Positions 36,023 to 44,468 of a stretch of 64,000 nucleotides of DNA are shown piece by piece. Within the stretch, counting starts at the first letter, position 1; the number at the start of each line of letters is the position of its first letter. Position numbers and translations under genes: made by a program. The notes beneath the pieces were generated by a model. It did no database searches and had not been told where the DNA came from. It saw nothing but the letters and a program-made list of their open reading frames with translations. This DNA comes from Bacteroidia bacterium (lineage in GTDB: Bacteria; Bacteroidota; Bacteroidia; Cytophagales; Cyclobacteriaceae). Location of the stretch: positions 124,001-188,000 of the forward strand of contig JAUIAO010000004.1 of the NCBI GenBank assembly GCA_030425425.1. Direction: 5' to 3'.

Positions 36023-37906
36023 ATGATCCGGAGACTCATTCTTCCAGCCTTAGTTTCAATTGTATTCTTTGACTGCACACCAAAGAAAGACATCTATCTG
36101 TTTTCCTACTTTATCAATAATGGTCAGGATGGCCTTCACCTGGCATACAGTGAAGATGGCTATCAGTGGACTGCTCTCAATGATGGCAACCCATTTCTGA
36201 AACCGGAAGCAGGGAAAGACAAACTCATGCGAGACCCATGTATCACACAAGGGCCTGATGGGACTTTTCACATGGTCTGGACGGTGAGCTGGAATGAGCG
36301 GGGTATCGGCTATGCATCCTCCAAAGATTTGATTCATTGGTCGGATCAGATGTTTATTCCAGTAATGGAACATAAAAAATTGACCAAAAATTGTTGGGCA
36401 CCGGAGATATTCTACGATGAAGCTTCTGAGCAATTCATGATTTACTGGTCATCAACTATTCCCGGAGAATTCCCAGAGACAGACAGTACCGCAGAAGCTG
36501 ATTGGAATCATCGAATATATTATACCCTTACGAAAGACTTTCAGCATTTTTCTTTGGCAAAACTGCTCTTAGATCCTGGATTCAATGTGATTGATGCTAC
36601 AATTATGAAAGAAGGTGATCAGTATGTGATGATCGTGAAGGATGAAACGAAATTCCCGGAAGCACAAAAGGATTTACACGTGCTAATCAGTAACAGCCTC
36701 ACACAATGGGCTGGAGTACCTATTTCAGAATCGATTAGCGATCACTGGGTAGAAGGTCCGACAATCACTAAAATTGACGATCAGTATGTGGTGTATTTTG
36801 ATCGATACCGAAATCATACCTATGGCGCTGTGGCTAGCACTGACCTGAGGAATTGGGAGGATATTTCTAAGAAGATTTCCTTTCCTGATGGCACTCGTCA
36901 TGGCACAGCTTTTAAAGTGACAAAAGAAGTGCTCAATCGGCTGCAGAATCCTACAGAAAGTGAGCAAGAACTTCTTGCTGAAATTCAGCCAGCACCAAAG
37001 CCACTTTATCGTGATACGATATTTGATGGAGCAGCAGACCCGGTAATTATCTGGAACCGAGATGTGAGGAAGTGGTACATGTTCTATACTAATCGCAGGG
37101 CGAATCTTGAAAGCACGAATGGAGTAGATTGGGTGCATGGTACTAAAATTGGAATAGCAGAATCATCAGATGCCAAGAACTGGAAATATATTGGCGTTTG
37201 TAACATCAACTATGGAGAGGATGATTACTCTCACTGGGCACCGGAGATCGTAGTGGAAGGGAGTACTTATCACATGTATTTGACTGTGGTGCCGGGGACA
37301 TTCTCTGATTGGAGCCATCCCAGAGATATCGTGCACTTGACAAGTGAAAATCTGCTTGATTGGGAGTATCAATCTACTTTGGAGCTGGCATCTGATAAGT
37401 GCATCGATGCTTGCGTCTTCCAAATGGAAGACGGAACATACCGGATGTATTACAACAATGAGCGAGCTGGAAAATCGATGTTTTATGCCGATAGCAAGGA
37501 TCTTTATAACTGGACGGACAGTGGCGAAAAAGTAGTTGATCAGCGTGGCGAAGGGCCGAAAGTATTTGAGTGGAAAAACAAGTATTGGATGATTACCGAT
37601 ACGTGGAGAGGCCTTGGAGTATTTTCATCGGATGACTTGATCAACTGGTCTATGCAGGAAAACAAGATCCTCGACCGTCCAGGCAAATATGCGGATGATC
37701 GCGTGATTGGTCAGCATCCAGATGTGGTGGTAAATGGAGATCGTGCTTTTATTTTCTACTTTACTCATCCAGGCAGAACAGAAAAAAACAAAGGCGTTGA
37801 CAATTATGAAACCCGAAGAAGCTCTATTCAGGTAGCAGAATTAAAATATCGGGATGGACAAATCGTTTGTGATAGGAATGCTCCGACTTATGTGGAGTTG
37901 AGGTAA
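36023..37906 (+). CDS. Double beta-propeller GH43-like glycosidase, probable lipoprotein
   Basis: 627 residues. The N-terminus ends in FFDC, a weak lipobox (Asp before Cys is unusual). Residues ~25-310 and ~335-620 each form a GH43/GH32-like five-bladed propeller with blade motifs such as KLMRDPCITQGPDGTFHMVWT, NCWAPEIFYDEASEQFMIYW, SHWAPEIVVEGSTYHMYL and ACVFQMEDGTYRMYYN. WAPE is the classic motif carrying a GH43 acid. Two propellers in one chain are not the usual GH43 layout. Probable role: hydrolysis of plant or algal polysaccharide side chains outside the inner membrane. No SusC/SusD genes are adjacent. Confidence 0.78.
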   Translation: MIRRLILPALVSIVFFDCTPKKDIYLFSYFINNGQDGLHLAYSEDGYQWTALNDGNPFLKPEAGKDKLMRDPCITQGPDGTFHMVWTVSWNERGIGYASSKDLIHWSDQMFIPVMEHKKLTKNCWAPEIFYDEASEQFMIYWSSTIPGEFPETDSTAEADWNHRIYYTLTKDFQHFSLAKLLLDPGFNVIDATIMKEGDQYVMIVKDETKFPEAQKDLHVLISNSLTQWAGVPISESISDHWVEGPTITKIDDQYVVYFDRYRNHTYGAVASTDLRNWEDISKKISFPDGTRHGTAFKVTKEVLNRLQNPTESEQELLAEIQPAPKPLYRDTIFDGAADPVIIWNRDVRKWYMFYTNRRANLESTNGVDWVHGTKIGIAESSDAKNWKYIGVCNINYGEDDYSHWAPEIVVEGSTYHMYLTVVPGTFSDWSHPRDIVHLTSENLLDWEYQSTLELASDKCIDACVFQMEDGTYRMYYNNERAGKSMFYADSKDLYNWTDSGEKVVDQRGEGPKVFEWKNKYWMITDTWRGLGVFSSDDLINWSMQENKILDRPGKYADDRVIGQHPDVVVNGDRAFIFYFTHPGRTEKNKGVDNYETRRSSIQVAELKYRDGQIVCDRNAPTYVELR

Positions 37907-37980
37907 GGCTTGAACTACTGAGAGATGAGAGAAAAGGCAGGTTTTTTGTCTGAGTTTTATGTCAGATTCATAGTAAACAA

Positions 37981-38385
37981 ATGAGTGATAATTACATTTC
38001 TATAGTTCCTGTTGAAGAGGAATATCCATACAACCAAAAGAAATCTCAAGCGATTCTTGAATGGTTTATTTCAAGAGATATTGTAAAACCCAATAAGTCT
38101 GATTGTGTCTTAGGTGCGGACTATGGTTATTCTGTTTCAAATGGAGCATCAAAAGTTGTCAAATATCCCGAAGAACTGCCTTTCGATTTGATTACAAATG
38201 GTTTGGAGATAGTCACAGAATCTCAGGTATTTGATCCGGGTGAATTTTACGAGGAAGGGCAAGAACTACCTGAATCAAATTTGGGTTTTATATTTTGGAA
38301 TTGGCCTGAATTATCAGAGGATTTCATCAATGATTTAGAATTAAGGTTAGGTATGAAGGTACATGTGATACCAGGAAGAATTTAA
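37981..38385 (+). CDS. Hypothetical protein
   Basis: 134 residues, acidic, no signal or membrane segment. NNYISIVPVEEEYPY-like start, then KSQAILEWFISRDIVKP and GFIFWNWPELSEDFINDLELRLG. The size, acidity and aromatic content resemble immunity-type or small cytosolic proteins, but no family is recognised. Flanked by a propeller lipoprotein and a SIMPL protein. Confidence 0.6.
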   Translation: MSDNYISIVPVEEEYPYNQKKSQAILEWFISRDIVKPNKSDCVLGADYGYSVSNGASKVVKYPEELPFDLITNGLEIVTESQVFDPGEFYEEGQELPESNLGFIFWNWPELSEDFINDLELRLGMKVHVIPGRI

Positions 38386-38444
38386 TTAGAATTATATACT
38401 GTCTCTGTTTACTTCTTTCTCAGGGGTTTATAAAAAATTGTCTT

Positions 38445-39137
38445 ATGAAAAACTTATTATTTCTTTTCGCTCTTATTCCTTTCACCTTATCAGCCCAGCA
38501 GGGCAATAAGAACTTTATTGATCAGAATTATATTGAAGTCACAGGAAAGGCTGAGATGGAAATTGCTCCAGACATGATCTATCTGCGCATAGTCATCGAT
38601 GAGAAGGATGAGAAGAACCGGGTGTCCATCGATCAGAAAGAAAAGCAGATGATCAGCGCCTTGAAAAAGATTGGGGTGGATGTTGAGGAGGATCTGTTGA
38701 TTAAAGATATGTCGAGCCAATTCAGAAGGTATTTGCTGTCTAAAGATGATATTTCACTGAGCAAAGAATATCAGTTGCTTGTCCATGATGGTAAAATGGC
38801 AGGAGAAGTTTTCTTAAAACTAGAGGAGATTGAGATATCCAATATCAAAATTCAAAAGCTAGACCATTCTAAAATTGAAGATTTCAGGAGACAGGTTAAG
38901 GTAGATGCTATTAAAGCGGCCAAATCAAAAGCTCAGGACCTTGCTGGTGCAGTTGATCAGGAAATCGGAAAAGCTCTGTTTATTCAGGAATTAAATAATA
39001 TTTCCAGATATGGTGAAATGAATAAAATGGCCAACTCAGTTAGTTTTTATGCAAACTCTAAGGTAAATGACACCATTCTGGATTTTGAAAAAATTATTCT
39101 GGAATATTCAATTTTATGTCGTTTTGAGCTGAAATAG
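38445..39137 (+). CDS. SIMPL-domain periplasmic protein
   Basis: 230 residues. Signal peptide MKNLLFLFALIPFTLSA, then a SIMPL (DUF541) domain: YIEVTGKAEMEIAPDMIYLRIVID at the start, repeated strand-helix units and KVDAIKAAKSKAQDLAGAVDQEIGKAL near the end, the most conserved part of the family. Function of SIMPL proteins is poorly defined; periplasmic or outer-membrane-associated. Confidence 0.85.
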   Translation: MKNLLFLFALIPFTLSAQQGNKNFIDQNYIEVTGKAEMEIAPDMIYLRIVIDEKDEKNRVSIDQKEKQMISALKKIGVDVEEDLLIKDMSSQFRRYLLSKDDISLSKEYQLLVHDGKMAGEVFLKLEEIEISNIKIQKLDHSKIEDFRRQVKVDAIKAAKSKAQDLAGAVDQEIGKALFIQELNNISRYGEMNKMANSVSFYANSKVNDTILDFEKIILEYSILCRFELK

Positions 39138-39151
39138 ACGTTTCTTAGCAT

Positions 39152-39589
39152 CTACTTCTTAAACTTCACCTTCTTCTTCAGGTACTTCACCACCTCTTCA
39201 TAATCGGTATTTTCCTTATTGGAAAGCTTGAGAATTTTCTTTTTGGTATAGAGGATTTTTACTTCCCGAAACTCACCATTTTTAGTGTTGATGGCCTCTT
39301 CATGCCAGCCCAATACATCTTTCACATTGATTTTAAGACGCATTCTGGAAACAGGGTAAAAAACCTCGATCTGATTATTGCCAAGTTTGACAACCTTCAA
39401 TGCCGCCAAAAGTTTACTCAGAATCACAAGTCCAATCACCAAAACAATCGGTGCCAGTATCAACTTGAAAAGAAAGTAAGCTTCATTGGATAGCAGACTA
39501 TTGAGTAGCACGAAAAATGACCCAAAGATCAAAATAAGGAAAACGACCAATGCGGAAATAGTATTTCGTTTGGGTTTGGAAATAATCAT
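39152..39589 (-). CDS. Two-helix membrane protein, PH-like tail
   Basis: 145 residues. Two transmembrane helices (~12-30 and ~38-62) are followed by a ~80-residue strand-rich domain (VVKLGNNQIEVFYPVSRMRLKINVKDVLGW...EFREVKILYTKKKILKLS), which resembles small bacterial PH-type membrane proteins. Lys-rich C-terminus. Convergent with the SIMPL gene. Function unknown. Confidence 0.6.
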   Translation of the reverse strand: MIISKPKRNTISALVVFLILIFGSFFVLLNSLLSNEAYFLFKLILAPIVLVIGLVILSKLLAALKVVKLGNNQIEVFYPVSRMRLKINVKDVLGWHEEAINTKNGEFREVKILYTKKKILKLSNKENTDYEEVVKYLKKKVKFKK

Positions 39590-39669
39590 AAAAGTTGATG
39601 CGCTTAAAATTTATGTCTAGTAAAAGATTTTTCGATAAGAAAGAGTGCGTTATATATACCCTTATATTT

Positions 39670-39704
39670 CCCTAAAGGGAATATTCGTACTTCGCCCTTT
39701 AGGG
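39670..39704. terminator. Hairpin upstream-intergenic, terminator-like
   Basis: CCCTAAAGGG (39670-39679) pairs with CCCTTTAGGG (39695-39704), 10 perfect bp with a 15-nt loop, between the purM 3' end and the membrane-protein gene at 39589. On the minus strand the stem ends in AAATATAAGG without a U-tract. It probably stops or processes purM transcripts. Confidence 0.45.
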
Positions 39705-39813
39705 TTGGGGTAAAATTGATGGTATGTGAAAAATCTGTTTTCAGCAGTAATCTCAGTTTAGATAAACCTACAAGTTTTTATAGTGGTATTCGTGAAGAAA
39801 CAATCATATCCGA

Positions 39814-40980
39814 TCAATAATAGTGGTACTCTCCGTTCTCAGATTTGATTACCACTTCCTTTTTGTCAGCAGCTTCTACGCGCCCAACTATCTGAGCACC
39901 TACATTGAATGATTTGGAGATGTCAATCACTGCTTGTGCATCTTCTTCACTTAGGTACAATTCGAAGCGATGACCCATATTGAATACCTGATACATTTCT
40001 TTCCAGTCGGTACCGCTTTGCTCATGAATCAGCTTGAACAAAGGAGGAACTTCGAAAAGGTTGTCCTTTATCACCTTCAGGTTCTCGATGAAATGAAGCA
40101 CTTTGGTCTGTGCGCCACCACTACAATGAACCATCCCGTGAATTTTGCCAGGTAAGTCACTCAGTACTTTTTTAATGATCGGTGCATATGTTCTGGTCGG
40201 GCTGAGTACTAGTTTCCCAGCATCCAGCGGACTGTTTTCCACAGAGTCAGTCAGTTTTTTATTCCCCGAAAAGATTAGATCAATATTAACAGATGGATCA
40301 TAAGCCTCAGGATATTTTTCCCGGTATTCGTTGTGAAATACATCATGTCTGGCACTGGTGAGTCCATTGCTGCCCATTCCTCCATTGTATTCCGATTCAT
40401 AGGTTGCCTGACCAGATGAAGACAGCCCCACTATCACATCACCGGGCTGGATGCCATCATTAGAAATCACATCAGAGCGTTTCATTCTGGCAGTTACAGT
40501 ACTGTCAACTATGATTGTTCTTACCAAATCCCCAACATCGGCCGTCTCGCCTCCAGTAGAGATGATGTCTATGCCCTCATCTCTGAGCATCTGTAACACT
40601 TCTTCCGTACCATTAATGATCGCAGCAATCACTTCACCGGGAATCAGGTTTTTATTTCGCCCAATTGTAGAAGAGAGAAGTATGTTTTCTGTACAACCTA
40701 CGCACAACAGGTCGTCAGTATTCATGATCACTGCATCCTGAGCGATACCTTTCCACACGGAGATGTCACCAGTTTCTTTCCAGTACATGTATGCCAGAGA
40801 GGATTTGGTGCCCGCTCCGTCTGCATGCATGATTGCACAGTATGCTTCGTCTTTGGTCAGTAAGTCCGGTACGATTTTGCAGAAAGCCTGCGGAAACAAA
40901 CCCTTGTCCACATTTTTGATGGCTGCATGTACTTCATCTTTAGTAGCGGAAACCCCTCTTTGTGCGTATCTGTCTGACAT
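39814..40980 (-). CDS. purM: Phosphoribosylformylglycinamidine cyclo-ligase (AIR synthase)
   Basis: 388 residues from ATG at 40980 (MSDRYAQRGVSATKDEVHAAIK); an earlier in-frame ATG at 41007 gives an unlikely FFFAKKIS lead. Motifs: HADGAGTKSSLAYMYW, DAVIMNTDDLLCVG and STGGETADVGD, and SSSGQATYESEYNGG. Closest in style to the long Bacteroidota PurM. It catalyses ATP-dependent ring closure to AIR in purine synthesis. YefM/YoeB lies just upstream in the same direction. Confidence 0.93.
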   Translation of the reverse strand: MSDRYAQRGVSATKDEVHAAIKNVDKGLFPQAFCKIVPDLLTKDEAYCAIMHADGAGTKSSLAYMYWKETGDISVWKGIAQDAVIMNTDDLLCVGCTENILLSSTIGRNKNLIPGEVIAAIINGTEEVLQMLRDEGIDIISTGGETADVGDLVRTIIVDSTVTARMKRSDVISNDGIQPGDVIVGLSSSGQATYESEYNGGMGSNGLTSARHDVFHNEYREKYPEAYDPSVNIDLIFSGNKKLTDSVENSPLDAGKLVLSPTRTYAPIIKKVLSDLPGKIHGMVHCSGGAQTKVLHFIENLKVIKDNLFEVPPLFKLIHEQSGTDWKEMYQVFNMGHRFELYLSEEDAQAVIDISKSFNVGAQIVGRVEAADKKEVVIKSENGEYHYY

Positions 40981-41046
40981 GGAAATTTTTTTCGCAAAGA
41001 AAAACAAATCGAGGGAACTAGGCTTTGGGAATTGGCTTAATAGAGA

Positions 41047-41304
41047 TTAATCATAGTGAAATCTACATTTAGCAATCAGAATGGCATCATCTGTCACCTG
41101 ATAAATGAGGCGATGTTCGCCATCTATACGACGAGACCAAAAGCCAGAATATTTGTATTTCAATGGTTCAGGTTTACCAATTCCATCAAAAGGATTTCTT
41201 TTAATATCCTTGATTAATGAGTTGATTCTTTTAAGAATTTTTTTATCCGTCTTTTGCCAATACAAGTAATCTTCCCAAGACTCATCTACGAATACCAATC
41301 TCAT
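41047..41304 (-). CDS. yoeB: YoeB-family mRNA interferase toxin
   Basis: 85 residues: VDESWEDYLYWQKTDKKILKRINSLIKDIKRNPFDGIGKPEPLKY, then GFWSRRIDGEHRLIYQV and the terminal CRFHYD, which holds the catalytic His-Tyr pair of YoeB. It cleaves mRNA in the ribosomal A site. Overlaps yefM by 4 bp. Complete and apparently functional. Confidence 0.95.
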   Translation of the reverse strand: MRLVFVDESWEDYLYWQKTDKKILKRINSLIKDIKRNPFDGIGKPEPLKYKYSGFWSRRIDGEHRLIYQVTDDAILIAKCRFHYD

Positions 41305-41555
41305 TCCTCAATCAGATCTTTTTCGAATGAACTGCCAGTCTTCAATTTTGTAATTGCCGCATCCAAACGCTGTTCGTTGATTTTTGAAGAAAGCTCATGC
41401 TGTGTGGCTGTGAGAGAATTATACTCGTTCAAAGAAATAATGACTACTCCGGTATCTTTTCCCCTGTTGATAATGAGCGTCTCAAAATTGTCCGTAACCT
41501 TATCAAGGTACTTTTTAATATTATTCCGAAAATCAGAAATAGTTGTAGTCAACAT
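41301..41555 (-). CDS. yefM: YefM/Phd-family antitoxin
   Basis: 84 residues. TTTISDFRNNIKKYLDKVTDNFETLIINRGKDTGVVIISLNEYNSL is the Phd/YefM DNA-binding fold, and the rest is the flexible toxin-binding tail. First gene of the module. Paired TGTACA operator sites lie just upstream (41570-41587). Confidence 0.94.
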   Translation of the reverse strand: MLTTTISDFRNNIKKYLDKVTDNFETLIINRGKDTGVVIISLNEYNSLTATQHELSSKINEQRLDAAITKLKTGSSFEKDLIEE

Positions 41556-41569
41556 GGGTTATATTGTTT

Positions 41570-41587
41570 TGTACATGAGAGTGTACA
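41570..41587 (-). promoter_or_regulatory. YefM operator (two TGTACA sites)
   Basis: TGTACA occurs at 41570-41575 and 41582-41587, centres 12 bp apart, inside a larger inverted repeat TTTTGTACA-N6-TGTACAAAA. YefM of Escherichia coli is known to bind paired palindromes with a TGTACA core at this spacing. The block ends 15 bp before the yefM start. Confidence 0.75.
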
Positions 41588-41739
41588 AAAATAATTGAAT
41601 TGGAACAAAATTCAATTGTCCTTCCACCAGACTTCATATTCCTCTTTTTTGCTTGTGACCTACAGACAGATTGAAAATGTTTTGTGAGCTACAAACCATA
41701 GGACATAGCTATTATAAATTAATCAAGTTTGATTCTGTA

Positions 41740-42363
41740 TCACAAAACCTTCAAATCTCCCTTCGTACTATCTGACAATTCTCGAATATCCATCGCTCTA
41801 TTGATCAATTCCTGATAGTTTTCTGGAGCATAAATGGCATTGAAAATCTCTCTTACAGATAGTTCGCTTCCCTTTTTTACCAGCTCCATTTGATTACCAG
41901 CTTTGACCAAGCCCATCTCCAAAACTCTCAAATAAACCCCCGGATGCTCCAGTGCAATGAAGTCTTTAATCACTTTCTGGTTGCCAAACCGAACACCAAG
42001 TTTGTAGCAAGGCTGACGTGGCTGGGAAACTTCTACTAATGCACTTCCGATCTGATATTGGTCTCCTATCATTATGTCACCTTCATCCAGGTTTTCTACT
42101 GTGATGTTTTCTCCAAACATGCCCCAGTTCCAGTCTAGATCTGGATACAGCTTTTTGAACTTCGGATATGCATCAGCGGAAAATAAGTAACAAGCCTTGT
42201 CTATGCCGCCGTGATATTTCCGTTCGATCACATGATCGCCTACTACATCTTCAGTGCCTAATGAGATTTCTTCAGTGGGATATTTGAAAATTCCCGTTTC
42301 TACCAGTTTTTTCCTCCACTGAATCTCACGTTTTTCTCCGATGTTGGCAGATATTATTTTCAT
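41740..42363 (-). CDS. MOSC-domain protein (YiiM-like)
   Basis: 207 residues. IERKYHGGIDKACYLFS near residue 50, GENITVENL near 90 and the conserved Cys in QPRQPCYKLGVRFG match MOSC domains, which bind sulfur carriers or molybdenum cofactor. Its ATG overlaps the phoH stop by one base (TAATG). Role inferred as sulfur or Mo-cofactor handling; no partner oxidoreductase nearby. Confidence 0.85.
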   Translation of the reverse strand: MKIISANIGEKREIQWRKKLVETGIFKYPTEEISLGTEDVVGDHVIERKYHGGIDKACYLFSADAYPKFKKLYPDLDWNWGMFGENITVENLDEGDIMIGDQYQIGSALVEVSQPRQPCYKLGVRFGNQKVIKDFIALEHPGVYLRVLEMGLVKAGNQMELVKKGSELSVREIFNAIYAPENYQELINRAMDIRELSDSTKGDLKVL

Positions 42364-43694
42364 TATAAGAGTTCGTTTGCCAGATTCGCCAGCTCTGACC
42401 GCTCACCTTTCTCCAAAGTGATATGGGCATACATTGGGTGTCCCTGAATCCTATCGATCAGATAGGATAAGCCATTACTTTGCGAATCCAGATACGGTGT
42501 GTCGATCTGGTAAACATCTCCGGTGAAGACGATTTTGGTATTCTCTCCAGCACGCGTGATGATCGTTTTGATCTCGTGTGGTGTCAGGTTTTGTGCCTCA
42601 TCCACGATGAAGAATATATTCGACAAGCTTCGTCCTCTGATATAAGCCAGTGGGGTAATCATGAGCTTCTCCTTGTTCACCATATCGGTGATGTTCTTGT
42701 ATTCTTTGTCCGTTTCCTTAAACTGGTTCTGGATGAATTTAAGGTTATCCCAAAGTGGCTCCATATAGGGATTCAGCTTGGATTTAATGTCTCCGGGCAA
42801 GTAACCAATGTCTTTATTACTTAATGGCACTATCGGGCGGGCAAGGTAAATCTGCTTGAAATCACGCCGCTGCTCCAATGCGGAGGCCAAAGCTAACAAT
42901 GTTTTACCCGTACCGGCTACTCCATTTATGGTGATAAGTTTAATATCAGGATTGAGCATGGCGTGCATAGCAAAGGTCTGCTCAGCGTTTCTCGGTTTGA
43001 TGCCAAATACTGAGGTTTTATCCACTTTCTCGATAGACTTTTCCTGCTCATTGAGGTAGGACAAGACAGAGTTTTTGTCGCTTTTCAGAATGTAATAGCT
43101 ATTGGCAATTCCTTTTTTCCTGCCAAGAATTTTTGCTCTGGAAATTCTCCCATTTTTGAATATCGTATCGATATGTTCTGAGTCCACATCTTCAAGCTCA
43201 TACTTTCCGGTGTGCAGCGTACTGACATTTTTAATTTTGCCAGTTTCATAATCCTCAGCTGGCAGATCCAGTGATTTGGCTTTGAGGCGCAGGTTGATAT
43301 CCTTACTCACCAGAATCACATGCCTTTTTGGTTCATCTTGTTTCAAAGCCAGGGCAGCATTCAGGATGCTGTGGTCATTTTTCCGTTCTCCAAAAACCTG
43401 GTGAGCGTCTATTTCGCTCTGGGTTTCCATTAGTACTTTAAACTTGCCTTTGGTTTTGCCATTCAATGGATTCCAATCCTGCAAGCTTTTTCCTTCAGCC
43501 AGTTTATCGAGCAATCGCGTAAACTCACGCGCTTCAAAATTTTTAGAATCATTTCCTTTTTTAAAAGTATCCAGCTCTTCCAGTACCGTGATTGGTATTC
43601 CTACATCGTGTTCAGCAAAATTGAGGATGGAATCGTGAGCATAAAGGATAACAGAAGTGTCTAGAACGAAGATCTTTTTGTCCTTCTTAGCCAT
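42363..43694 (-). CDS. PIN-PhoH fusion (PhoH2-type RNase/ATPase)
   Basis: 443 residues. N-terminal PIN domain (~1-150: FVLDTSVILYAHDS, VLEELDTFKKG, NDHSILNAAL, LVSKDINLRLKA) and C-terminal PhoH ATPase (~230-443) with Walker A GVAGTGKTLLA, Walker B FIVDEAQNL and FTGDVYQID. PhoH2 proteins of this architecture unwind and cleave RNA. Here it is a stand-alone gene without the small antitoxin-like PhoAT gene. Confidence 0.93.
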   Translation of the reverse strand: MAKKDKKIFVLDTSVILYAHDSILNFAEHDVGIPITVLEELDTFKKGNDSKNFEAREFTRLLDKLAEGKSLQDWNPLNGKTKGKFKVLMETQSEIDAHQVFGERKNDHSILNAALALKQDEPKRHVILVSKDINLRLKAKSLDLPAEDYETGKIKNVSTLHTGKYELEDVDSEHIDTIFKNGRISRAKILGRKKGIANSYYILKSDKNSVLSYLNEQEKSIEKVDKTSVFGIKPRNAEQTFAMHAMLNPDIKLITINGVAGTGKTLLALASALEQRRDFKQIYLARPIVPLSNKDIGYLPGDIKSKLNPYMEPLWDNLKFIQNQFKETDKEYKNITDMVNKEKLMITPLAYIRGRSLSNIFFIVDEAQNLTPHEIKTIITRAGENTKIVFTGDVYQIDTPYLDSQSNGLSYLIDRIQGHPMYAHITLEKGERSELANLANELL

Positions 43695-43805
43695 AAGCGA
43701 ATGATTACAAATTGTGGTTTATACTGTGCTACAGTAATATCTTGATTTTCAGAAGAAATTGTAAGTCACTCTCCGTTTATTTTCGAAAATTTCAAAAAAT
43801 TACCA

Positions 43806-44456
43806 TCATGAGTGGTCCACTGCCACATACCAATCTTCTCGTTCTCTAGGAATAATCTTCAGAGTATTGGCCATCACCATTTGCACCATGGTGGAGGAGG
43901 CGGCTTTATAATCCAGGCCACTAATCTCCCGAAATTCATTGACAGTCACTTTTTCATTTTCATGCAGATAGTTAAAGAGTAACTTTTCTGCATTTCCATA
44001 GCTGAAATGGGTGTCCGTTGGATTGTTGTTGTACTTGAGGATTTTGCGAATCTCCGGAGAGGCCTGAACAGACCGATCTTCTACTCGCACAAAAGCTTTT
44101 CCATAGCGATGAAACTTCCGTTCAAAAGCGTAGTATGGTTTTTTGTTACCAGCAAATATTTCATAGTGGAGCAAGGTGCGTTTTTCTGATATCCGAAAAC
44201 TATTCACCCTAAATTGAATGGCCGGTCTACAGAGTTCTTTGATGGCTTTCTGCAGCGTATGATCTTCATCTTCTGCGTACTTTACTCCAACGATCGTTTT
44301 ATCATCATCTACCCCAACAAATAAATGACCTCCGTCAGAATTGGCGAAAGCCACAATCTCCTTAATTACCTTTTCAGGGTGATTGATTTTTCGCTTGAAT
44401 TCTACCTGATCATTTTCACCTCCATTAATCAGCTTTTTGATCATTCGCAAATCCAT
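43806..44456 (-). CDS. AlbA_2/Schlafen-type ATP-binding protein
   Basis: 216 residues. GGENDQVEFKRKINHPEKVIKEIVAFANSDGGHLFVGVDDDKTIVGVKY is the AlbA_2 (Schlafen core) motif; a winged-helix-like C-terminus (VNEFREISGLDYKAASSTMVQMV) follows. The family includes RNA nucleases and regulators. It is last in a three-gene minus-strand cluster with a MoxR-like ATPase and a VWA protein, 12 bp behind the ATPase. Confidence 0.82.
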   Translation of the reverse strand: MDLRMIKKLINGGENDQVEFKRKINHPEKVIKEIVAFANSDGGHLFVGVDDDKTIVGVKYAEDEDHTLQKAIKELCRPAIQFRVNSFRISEKRTLLHYEIFAGNKKPYYAFERKFHRYGKAFVRVEDRSVQASPEIRKILKYNNNPTDTHFSYGNAEKLLFNYLHENEKVTVNEFREISGLDYKAASSTMVQMVMANTLKIIPREREDWYVAVDHS

Positions 44457-44468
44457 ACTTCATCACTT

